5,061 nt of DNA, from positions 1 to 5,061 of the forward strand of contig JAEVZN010000368.1 in NCBI GenBank assembly GCA_023392205.1. The letters run 5' to 3'. Position 1 is the first letter of the stretch, and every line of letters begins with the position of its first letter. The DNA is from Pseudomonadota bacterium. Lineage in GTDB: Bacteria; Pseudomonadota; Alphaproteobacteria; Rhizobiales; Xanthobacteraceae. A program made the translations under genes and the position numbers. Shown in pieces: positions 1 to 5,061 of the stretch. The notes below the pieces were generated by a model. It saw only the letters and a program-made list of their open reading frames with translations. It was not told the origin of the DNA and did not search any database.

Positions 1-1091
1 GGTCCTGGGAACTCAGCGGCCCGATCGCGCATACCGGGGCAGCGGTGCGCATGGGCGTCGAAACGGCCGTTGACGAGATCAATGAGGCTGGCGGCGTTCT
101 CGGCCAGAAGCTGCGCGTCATTGCCTATGACGATCAGGGCGAGCCGTCGCGTGCAGTGGATAATTCCCGGCGCATCGGTGAGCGGGACAATTGCATCGTC
201 ATGATCGGCGGATTCCGGACGCCGAACGCGCTTGCCATCCGTCCGGTGCTGACCGAGATGGGGCTGCCCTGGATGGGCGTGATCTCCGCGGGTACCCGCG
301 TCATCGAATGGGAGCAGGGCAAGAACGAATGGATGTTCCGCACCTCGATGAAGGACCGCTGGGTTGCGCCGTTCCTGCTTGAGAAGGCGCTTGAACGCAG
401 CAAGTCGAACAAGATCGGCCTCATGTATGAAGCGACCGGATGGGGCCAGGGCGCTGTTCCGGATATCGAGGCCGCCGCCAAGGCGAAGAACATGTCGCTG
501 ATCGGCAAGGAGACCTTCAACCTGAAGGATCAGGATCTGAGCGCGCAGCTCATCCGTCTGCGCGATGCAGGTGCCGATACGCTGATCTATTGGGGCGTCG
601 ATCCCGAAGCGCAGGCCATGCTGCGGAGCCTGGAGCGCATCGGCTGGAAGCCCACCATCGTCAGTGCCTGGGGTATCAGCGCCAAGCTCGGCGAAACCGC
701 GGGCAAGATGGCCGACGGTGTGCTCGTGGCCGGTACTTTCGCGTGGACCGGCAAGCTTGAGCCGCGCGCCCAGAAGGTCTGGGAGCGGATGAAGACCAAG
801 TTCAACCTGGACAATCCGGGACAACTCGTTCTGCCGAGCGGCACTGCCAACGCCTATGACGCGATCTACATCATCGCCGAAGCGCTGAAGATCGCGGGCT
901 CGTTCGACCGGGAGAAGCTGCGCGATGCGCTTTACAAGGTGAAGTATCAGGGCATCATCGCCAATTACGATCCTGCGTTCGAAAAAACGGTGGAGCGTCA
1001 CGACTCGATCCTGCCGTCGCATTACAAGATCCTCGCCTATCACAACGGGCAGCTGACCATCGTGGATCAGACACCCTTCGCGATGAAGTGA
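1..1091 (+). CDS. Liv/HAAT-type ABC transporter periplasmic substrate-binding protein (5' partial)
   Basis: This is a periplasmic binding protein that captures a small solute and hands it to the permeases encoded downstream. The frame is open from the window edge (first whole codon at 3, reading SWELSGPIAHTGAAV), so the GTG at 45 and ATG at 51 are internal codons and the true start lies upstream. The 362 visible residues end at TGA 1089-1091; the signal peptide and first beta strand are missing. The opening LSGP...G...GVETAVDEINEAGG, then LGQKLRVIAYDD, is the hallmark N-terminal lobe of the Peripla_BP_6 (LivJ/LivK) family. Ligand-contact loops by family analogy are GGFRTP (207-224) and SAGT (285-296), followed by a second lobe with GWGQG and the late TANAYDAIYIIAEAL helix. 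Its place directly upstream of livH-like genes supports the role. The ligand is unknown: amino acid is the default, but amide, urea and aromatic-acid binders look alike. Confidence 0.93.
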   Translation, partial: SWELSGPIAHTGAAVRMGVETAVDEINEAGGVLGQKLRVIAYDDQGEPSRAVDNSRRIGERDNCIVMIGGFRTPNALAIRPVLTEMGLPWMGVISAGTRVIEWEQGKNEWMFRTSMKDRWVAPFLLEKALERSKSNKIGLMYEATGWGQGAVPDIEAAAKAKNMSLIGKETFNLKDQDLSAQLIRLRDAGADTLIYWGVDPEAQAMLRSLERIGWKPTIVSAWGISAKLGETAGKMADGVLVAGTFAWTGKLEPRAQKVWERMKTKFNLDNPGQLVLPSGTANAYDAIYIIAEALKIAGSFDREKLRDALYKVKYQGIIANYDPAFEKTVERHDSILPSHYKILAYHNGQLTIVDQTPFAMK

Positions 1092-1106
1092 CGGTCTGAC
1101 AGCATT

Positions 1107-1142
1107 CCGCCTCGCGATCGCAAAGAAGCGGTCGCGAGGTGG
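1107..1142 (+). promoter_or_regulatory. Intercistronic hairpin between binding-protein and permease genes
   Basis: An imperfect inverted repeat starts 15 bases after the binding-protein stop codon. Arm 1107-1121 pairs with 1128-1142 around the loop AAAGAA: 15 base pairs, two of them G-U wobbles (1109/1140 and 1118/1131), the rest Watson-Crick and mostly G-C. Only three T residues (1145-1147) follow, so it is a poor intrinsic terminator. Hairpins in this position after binding-protein genes are known (for example between malE and malF) to protect the upstream mRNA or cause partial termination, making more binding protein than membrane components. That role here is inference; the pairing is seen directly. 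Confidence 0.55.
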
Positions 1143-1161
1143 CGTTTGAGGTGACGCGTCC

Positions 1162-1194
1162 GGGGAGGGCGCCTCGATGAGCGGGCATCGATGA
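1162..1194 (+). promoter_or_regulatory. Possible five-codon coupling leader and start-site hairpin for livH
   Basis: The best Shine-Dalgarno match before livH, GGGAGG at 1163-1168, lies 22 bases from the livH ATG (1191), which is too far. It is 8 bases from another ATG at 1177, which opens a five-codon ORF (MSGHR) whose TGA (1192-1194) overlaps the livH start as ATGA, the same geometry as the two later gene junctions. In addition TCGATG (1174-1179) is exactly complementary to CATCGA (1186-1191), a 6-bp stem with a 6-base loop that would take in the first base of the livH start codon. Ribosomes reading the small ORF would open the stem and could reinitiate at livH. The sequence facts are certain; function is inference and chance is possible. 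Confidence 0.35.
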
Positions 1195-2066
1195 TCGAAA
1201 TCTTCCAATATCTATTGAATGGTCTCACGATCGGCGGGATCTACGCGCTGGTCGCACTCGGCTTCTACATGATGTGGGAAGTCTCCAAGGCCGCGAATTT
1301 CACGCATGGCGATGTCTATATGGTCGGCGCCGTGACCGCGGTGGTGCTGGTCGCGCAGGGACTGCCGGTCCTGCTGGCGGCCGCCATCGCCATCGTTGTC
1401 GCCTCGGCGCTCGGCGCGCTGATCGAGCGTTTTCTCGTGCGGCCGTTCAACCGCGAGCCGAACGCGATCGGCTGGATGCTCACCACCATCGCCATCGGCA
1501 TCATGCTGGAGAGCGGCGCGACACAGACCTACGGATCGCTCGGCCGCCCGTTGCCGTCGCCGCTTGCCGAAAGCCCGATCCGCATCGGCGGGGCCGGCAT
1601 CTATCCGCAGGAATTGCTGCTGCCGATCACGGCCATTATCGTGATGTTCGGCCTCGAATATTTCTACAAGCGCACGACGCTTGGCCGGGCCATGCGCGCG
1701 GTCGCCTTCAACCGAACCGCCGCCGGCCTGATGGGCATCAACCCGGACCGCATGGCGCTGATCGCCTTTGCGATGGCCGCAGCGATCGCAGCGCTTGCCG
1801 GCATTCTGATCGCACCTGTCGTGCCGGCACTGCCGACCATGGGCGCGGTGATCGGCCTGAAAGCGTTCATGGTCGCCATCGTCGCCGGCATCGCCAATGC
1901 GCGCGGCGTGGTGGTGGTCGGCATCGCCTTCGGCGTGATCGAGAAACTGATCGAGGGCTACATCTCGACCGGCGCCCGCGACTCCATCGGCTTCACGCTG
2001 ATGATCCTGGTGTTGCTCGCCTTCCCGCAGGGCATATTCGGCCGGCGCGAGGTGACCAAGGTATGA
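1191..2066 (+). CDS. livH: LivH-type permease subunit of the ABC importer
   Basis: This is one of the two inner-membrane permeases that form the solute channel, paired with the LivM domain encoded next. The 291-residue length matches the LivH family (BPD_transp_2). Seen in order: an N-terminal segment with LLNGLTIGGIYALVALG (residues 8-24), a family hallmark; NFTHGD (36-41), matching the NFAHGD/NxxHG motif; several hydrophobic helices (about 43-76, 96-108, 140-157, 187-212, 217-250, 264-280); and a cytoplasmic coupling loop with TTLGRAMRAVAFN...MGIN (162-184), which contacts an ATPase. The later GG(x)GS..GA motif is altered to AGIANARG (232-239). ATG 1191 is the only reasonable start: the frame has a TGA at 1152-1154 and no other start codon after it. 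Its own ribosome site is weak (see the leader entry). The stop overlaps the next gene by 4 bases. The symbol reflects family, not proven substrate. Confidence 0.94.
   Translation: MIEIFQYLLNGLTIGGIYALVALGFYMMWEVSKAANFTHGDVYMVGAVTAVVLVAQGLPVLLAAAIAIVVASALGALIERFLVRPFNREPNAIGWMLTTIAIGIMLESGATQTYGSLGRPLPSPLAESPIRIGGAGIYPQELLLPITAIIVMFGLEYFYKRTTLGRAMRAVAFNRTAAGLMGINPDRMALIAFAMAAAIAALAGILIAPVVPALPTMGAVIGLKAFMVAIVAGIANARGVVVVGIAFGVIEKLIEGYISTGARDSIGFTLMILVLLAFPQGIFGRREVTKV
2049..2054 (+). promoter_or_regulatory. Ribosome binding site of the livM-livG fusion
   Basis: GAGGTG lies within the last codons of livH, 8 bases before ATG 2063. It fixes the start of the fusion gene at the ATGA overlap (2063-2066), even though the same frame is open back into livH to about 1274. 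Confidence 0.7.
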
Positions 2067-3901
2067 GCGCGCGCACCCAGTTCATTGCGATTGTCGTTCT
2101 CGGGCTCGCGTTCCTGTTCATCTTCCGCGAAACCGGGCCGTCCAATTATGAGATGGGCGTGTTGATGCGCTGCATGATCCTGATGATCGTCACCATCGGG
2201 CTCAACATCCTCATCGGCCATGCCGGCCTCGTCTCGCTCGGACAGGCTGCATTATATGGGCTGGGCGCCTATGTGGCGGCATGGCTCGCGCTGACGCAAG
2301 GATTGTCGTTTATTCCCGCCGTGCTGGCCGGCATTGCCGCAACCGCGGTGATGGGGGCCATACTCGCCTATCCCACGGTGCGGGTGCGCGGCGTCTATCT
2401 CGCCGTGATCACCATCGCATTCGGCCTCGTGTTCGAGAACATCCTCAAGGAATGGCTGAGCGTCACCGGCGGCACGCAGGGACTGATCGGCATTCCGCGC
2501 GGTAGCGTGTTCGGCGTCACGCTTACCCGGCCGATCTATTTCTGGGTGGTGTCGGGCTGTCTGATCTTCGCCTTTGTCGTGCAATACAACATCATTCATT
2601 CGCGCTTCGGCCGCGCCATGCGCGCGACCGCCCAGAGTGAGAATGCCGCGCGCGCGCTCGGCATCAATCTCGCCGGGACGCGCACGCTGGCCTTCATGAT
2701 CGCGGCGGGCTTTGCCGGTCTCGCGGGCGGGCTCTACACCTTCCTCAATCTGTTCGTGAATTACGAGACCTTCACCTTCTTCCATTCGATCAGCTTCCTG
2801 CTGATGGTGATCCTGGGCGGCATGGGATCGCTGGCCGGGCCGATCATTGGCACGTCGATCCTGACCTACATCACCGAGATCCTGCAGGATCTGAAGGAAT
2901 GGCAGATCTTCGCCTATGGCGGTCTGCTGCTGCTGGTCATGTTCGTCATGCCGACCGGCATCACCGGTGCCATTGCGAGTCTTTACGCGCGCCTGTTCAC
3001 CGCAAGCGGGGGGCGCGCATCGGGTGTGTGGCCGAACCGCGAGGTGGCGATCACATCGATCCTGAAGCCGCCGCCCGCGGACAGGGATGTGGCGCTGATG
3101 ACCGAGGGGCTGACGCTGCGCTTCGGCGGCCTGACCGCCGTCGATAATGTGCGGCTGACGGTGAAGGCGGGCACGGTGCACGCTCTGATCGGGCCGAATG
3201 GCGCGGGCAAATCCAGTCTTCTGAACCTGATCTCGGGCTTCTACACACCGACATCCGGACACATCTCCTTCTTCGGCAAGGACATTACCGGCCAGCCGAG
3301 CTATGCGCTGGCGCGGGAGGGTATCGCGCGAACGTTCCAGAACACGGAGTTGTTCGGGCAAATGACGGTCGAGGAAAACGTGCTGGCCGGCTTCACGTCT
3401 CATTATCACAGCACGCTGGCGGAAACCTTGCTGCGTTTGCCGCGCTTCCTTAATGACGAGAAGACCTTCCGAAAGGAAGCGCAGCAGCTTCTGGAGTTTG
3501 TCGGCTTGTCCGAATACGCGGGGGAGCAGGCGCGAAATCTGCCGTTCGGTCATCAGCGGCGGCTGGAGATTGCGCGCGCGCTGGCGCTGAAGCCGCGCCT
3601 CCTGTTGCTGGACGAGCCGGCGGCCGGTCTCACGCATGGCGAGATCGAGGGCCTGAAGGCGCTGATCCGGTTGCTTGCCGATTGCGGTGTGACGGTGATC
3701 CTGGTGGAGCATCACGTCGATATGGTCATGACCGTGTCCGATCATGTCACGGTCCTCGATTATGGACGCGTGATCGCGGACGGGACCGCAGCCGAGGTTC
3801 AGGACAATCCGGCCGTCGTCGAAGCCTATTTCGGTTCGGCGGCGACGTCGCTCAAACTCTACACAAAGGAGCACGTCGCGGAGCGGGGAGCGGCCGAATG
3901 A
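2063..3901 (+). CDS. Fused LivM-type permease / LivG-type ATPase
   Basis: A 612-residue protein joins two subunits that are separate in E. coli. Residues 1-310 are a LivM permease: hydrophobic segments from residue 6 on, LNILIGHAGLVSLGQAALYGLGAY (48-70), YPTVRVRGVYLAVITIAFG (103-121), TGGTQGL (135-141), coupling loop SRFGRAMRATAQSENAARALGIN (180-202) and LGGMGSLAGPIIG (251-263). A hydrophilic linker (about 311-345) follows. Residues 346-590 are a LivG ATPase: Walker A GPNGAGKSS (377-385, Lys383), Q-loop Gln426 in RTFQN, signature LPFGHQRRLEIARAL (493-507), Walker B LLLLDEP with Asp517/Glu518, and switch His550 in VEHH. About 22 residues extend past the usual AYFG end. The reading frame is unbroken and both halves keep their motifs, so this looks like a working fusion, not a lost stop codon. 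The permease and ATPase would be made 1:1. It overlaps livH and livF by 4 bases each. Such fusions are known among alphaproteobacterial Liv-type transporters. Confidence 0.94.
   Translation: MSARTQFIAIVVLGLAFLFIFRETGPSNYEMGVLMRCMILMIVTIGLNILIGHAGLVSLGQAALYGLGAYVAAWLALTQGLSFIPAVLAGIAATAVMGAILAYPTVRVRGVYLAVITIAFGLVFENILKEWLSVTGGTQGLIGIPRGSVFGVTLTRPIYFWVVSGCLIFAFVVQYNIIHSRFGRAMRATAQSENAARALGINLAGTRTLAFMIAAGFAGLAGGLYTFLNLFVNYETFTFFHSISFLLMVILGGMGSLAGPIIGTSILTYITEILQDLKEWQIFAYGGLLLLVMFVMPTGITGAIASLYARLFTASGGRASGVWPNREVAITSILKPPPADRDVALMTEGLTLRFGGLTAVDNVRLTVKAGTVHALIGPNGAGKSSLLNLISGFYTPTSGHISFFGKDITGQPSYALAREGIARTFQNTELFGQMTVEENVLAGFTSHYHSTLAETLLRLPRFLNDEKTFRKEAQQLLEFVGLSEYAGEQARNLPFGHQRRLEIARALALKPRLLLLDEPAAGLTHGEIEGLKALIRLLADCGVTVILVEHHVDMVMTVSDHVTVLDYGRVIADGTAAEVQDNPAVVEAYFGSAATSLKLYTKEHVAERGAAE
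3083..3100 (+). promoter_or_regulatory. Candidate internal translation start for a free LivG domain
   Basis: Inside the fusion gene, AGGGA (3083-3087) lies 10 bases before an in-frame ATG (3098-3100, Met346). Translation from it would give 267 residues beginning MTEGLTLRFGGLTAV, close to where a stand-alone LivG protein normally begins. It could be a relic of the original livG start or a working internal start. The motif is short and may be coincidence. Confidence 0.25.
3885..3890 (+). promoter_or_regulatory. Ribosome binding site of livF
   Basis: GGGGAG sits 7 bases before ATG 3898, inside the last codons of the fusion gene. It supports the ATGA-overlap start (3898-3901) over codons further upstream in the same open frame, which reaches back to 3682 only as a shadow of the LivG coding sequence. 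Confidence 0.75.
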
Positions 3902-4632
3902 CCGAAGCAATCCTGAAAGTCGAAGGTCTGAAAGTGGCCTATGGCCGGATCGAGGCCGTGCGCGAGGTCAATCTCGAAATCGCGCCGGGAGAGTTTGTCG
4001 GCATTATCGGGTCGAACGGCGCCGGCAAGACATCCACACTGCGCGCCATTGCAGGCGTGATTGCGCCCGCAGCCGGGTCGATCGTTTTTCGCGGCGATAA
4101 AATCGGCGGGTTGCCGAGCCACAATGTGGTCGGTCGCGGGATCGCACTGGTCCCGGAGGGACGCATGGTGTTCGCCGACCAGAGCGTCGCCGACAATCTG
4201 ATGCTCGGCGGCTATTTGCGGCTCGGCAAGGACGACAAGGGTCTGTCGGAAGATCGAGAGCGCGTGCTGGAGATGTTTCCGGTGCTGCGCGCGCGCCTGA
4301 ACCAGCCTGCGGGTTCGCTGTCGGGTGGCGAACAGCAGATGCTCGCCATTGCGCGCGGATTGCTGTCGCGTCCGTCCTTGCTGATCGTCGACGAATTGTC
4401 GCTCGGGCTCGCGCCGAAAATTCTCGATCTGCTGTTTCCGATCCTGGCCGGACTGAACAGGGACGGCCTCTCGATCCTGCTGGTCGAGCAAATGGCCTCC
4501 TACGCCTTACAGGTCACCGACCGCACCTATGTCATGGAGAATGGCCGGGTGCTGATGCAGGGGCAGTCCGCCGAGCTTGCCAACGATCCGCGCGTGCTCG
4601 ATGCCTATCTGGGGCGCCACGGCAAGCATTGA
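3898..4632 (+). CDS. livF: LivF-type ATPase subunit of the ABC importer
   Basis: This is the second ATP-hydrolysing subunit, expected to pair with the LivG domain on the cytoplasmic face of the permeases. The 244 residues match the usual LivF length. Seen in order: LKVEGLKVAYGRIEAV (6-21), Walker A GSNGAGKTS (38-46, Lys44), VPEGRMVF (85-92), signature LSGGEQQMLAIARGL (141-155), Walker B LLIVDE (161-166, Asp165/Glu166), SLGLAP (168-173) and LVEQ (195-198). Glu87 where other ABC ATPases have the Q-loop glutamine, and Gln198 where they have the switch histidine, are normal for LivF and separate it from LivG. Leu167 replaces the usual proline after Walker B Asp-Glu, a modest variant. The protein ends AYLGRHGKH. 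It is the last gene of the operon; the next coding sequence starts 156 bases on. Confidence 0.95.
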   Translation: MTEAILKVEGLKVAYGRIEAVREVNLEIAPGEFVGIIGSNGAGKTSTLRAIAGVIAPAAGSIVFRGDKIGGLPSHNVVGRGIALVPEGRMVFADQSVADNLMLGGYLRLGKDDKGLSEDRERVLEMFPVLRARLNQPAGSLSGGEQQMLAIARGLLSRPSLLIVDELSLGLAPKILDLLFPILAGLNRDGLSILLVEQMASYALQVTDRTYVMENGRVLMQGQSAELANDPRVLDAYLGRHGKH

Positions 4633-4788
4633 GCAGCCGTCATGGTTAGCGGCGGACCGCGTTTTGGGGCCGGCAAGCCGCAAAACCTGCGCAATCGCGC
4701 GCGGAATTGATCTGAGCCTTCAGTTCACACGGGCAGGAGATTCCGCTAGAAGGCTGAATTATTTTGACGCAGGCAGGAGACCGTTACG
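4633..4788. other. Non-coding gap after livF with a weak hairpin
   Basis: This gap separates the transporter operon from the next gene. GTTTTG (4661-4666) pairs with CAAAAC (4681-4686), and inside it GGC (4668-4670) can pair with GCC (4677-4679) across a G-G mismatch. No T-run follows, so termination there is only a weak possibility. A 7-bp inverted repeat, AGCCTTC (4715-4721) with GAAGGCT (4749-4755), encloses a 27-base loop. The segment around 4755-4767 is locally A/T-rich, as promoters often are, but I found no convincing paired -35/-10 boxes. Confidence 0.4.
4732..4780 (+). repeat. Direct repeat of GGCAGGAGA, second copy carrying an SD
   Basis: GGCAGGAGA occurs at 4732-4740 and again at 4772-4780, 40 bases apart. 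The second copy provides AGGAG (4775-4779), 9 bases before GTG 4789, and is the likely ribosome site of the downstream gene. The first copy has no start codon at a useful distance. It may be a small local duplication or chance. Confidence 0.45.
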
Positions 4789-5061
4789 GTGAAGGAGACT
4801 TTTTCGGCCCGGACTGTGCTCGTCTCGCTTGCGCTCCTCGCAATATGCATCGCCGCGCTGATCTGGTGGCGGGTGATACCCGGCCGTCCCGACGCACCGT
4901 CATCCACCGTCACCGCCGAAACGCCGGCCGCAAAACCGGATCGGGCCGCGCCTGCGCCTGAACAGCCGCGGTCCCCCGTTGCCGAGGCGGTCGATGCGCT
5001 GAAGGATCTGGGAGGCCGGGTCGATCCGGCAAGCCCGCCTGCGCCGGATACGGGCCCGAGA
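4789..5061 (+). CDS. Membrane-anchored envelope protein with Pro/Ala-rich segment (3' partial)
   Basis: The frame starts at GTG 4789 and is still open at the window end after 91 codons. The start is supported by AGGAG 9 bases upstream, and by a TGA at 4765-4767 with no other start codon between. Residues 2-8 include Lys2 and Arg8, followed by a hydrophobic helix at about 9-27 ending in WW, then a low-complexity Pro/Ala/Asp-rich stretch (30-64), a short helix-like AEAVDALKDLGG (65-76) and a second Pro-rich stretch. This pattern fits an uncleaved signal anchor with a periplasmic tail. Cys20 is not in a good lipobox because Ile precedes it. Rhizobial LysM-type peptidoglycan-binding proteins often begin this way, but the diagnostic domain would lie beyond the window, so that is a guess. 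It appears unrelated to the transporter and is probably transcribed separately. Confidence 0.8.
   Translation, partial: MKETFSARTVLVSLALLAICIAALIWWRVIPGRPDAPSSTVTAETPAAKPDRAAPAPEQPRSPVAEAVDALKDLGGRVDPASPPAPDTGPR

Noticed and set aside
134..520. Minus-strand ORF opposite the binding-protein gene
   Set aside because: A shadow frame opposite a gene with strong family signatures; its product has no coherent domain and there is no convincing ribosome site.
1274..2062. Upstream in-frame extension of the fusion gene through livH
   Set aside because: It lies wholly inside livH in another frame and reads as Arg/His-rich low complexity. The ATGA start at 2063 with GAGGTG 8 bases upstream is far better.
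3682..3897. Upstream in-frame extension of livF
   Set aside because: It overlaps the conserved end of the LivG domain and has no LivF-like content. ATG 3898 has an SD, and the protein from there has the normal LivF length.
2252..3910. Very long open frame on the minus strand (552 codons) opposite the fusion gene
   Set aside because: The translation is rich in R, H, Q, D and G with no recognisable domain, as expected opposite a high-GC gene with strong third-position bias. The + strand frame carries clear ABC motifs throughout.
4661..4686. Intrinsic terminator for the transporter operon
   Set aside because: The stem is interrupted by a G-G mismatch and no T-run follows, so it is described only as a weak hairpin within the gap.
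4642..4710. 22-codon ORF starting ATG in the gap after livF
   Set aside because: It has no usable Shine-Dalgarno sequence and no recognisable features, and it spans the hairpin region; likely chance.
4837..4848. Lipoprotein signal (lipobox) around Cys20 of the last gene
   Set aside because: The residues before the cysteine are Leu-Ala-Ile; Ile at the -1 position does not fit the Gly/Ala/Ser required, and the hydrophobic stretch continues past the cysteine.
4764..4961. TTG-started ORF of 65 codons overlapping the last gene
   Set aside because: Its translation is Arg-rich and featureless, while the overlapping GTG 4789 frame gives a clear membrane anchor and stays open to the window end.

Overview
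The window is GC-rich (roughly 60% by eye), with codons ending mostly in G or C. It looks like an alphaproteobacterial chromosome, probably Hyphomicrobiales (the Bradyrhizobium / Rhodopseudomonas / Xanthobacteraceae neighbourhood). This rests on protein style, the fused permease-ATPase and base composition; no marker gene is present, so it is inference. All supported genes lie on the + strand.

Positions 1-4632 hold one hydrophobic amino acid transporter (HAAT/Liv-type ABC importer) operon. In order: a periplasmic substrate-binding protein lacking its 5' end (1-1091); a 99-base gap with a strong imperfect hairpin (1107-1142) and a possible translational leader (1162-1194); a LivH-type permease (1191-2066); a single protein fusing a LivM-type permease to a LivG-type ATPase (2063-3901); and a LivF-type ATPase (3898-4632). 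The three transporter genes are joined by two 4-base ATGA stop/start overlaps. The expected complex is the binding protein delivering ligand to a LivH plus LivM-LivG plus LivF inner-membrane unit. The ligand cannot be read from the sequence: this family takes branched-chain amino acids but also amides, urea and aromatic or dicarboxylic compounds.

Positions 4633-4788 are non-coding, with a weak hairpin and a repeated 9-base Shine-Dalgarno-bearing motif. A separate gene starts at GTG 4789 and runs off the window. Its first 91 residues are a membrane anchor followed by a Pro/Ala-rich segment, as in envelope proteins facing the periplasm.

I do not see a previously undescribed system. The parts most worth a second look are the LivM-LivG fusion with a possible internal start for a free ATPase, the five-codon ORF and hairpin around the livH start, and the hairpin between the binding-protein and permease genes.
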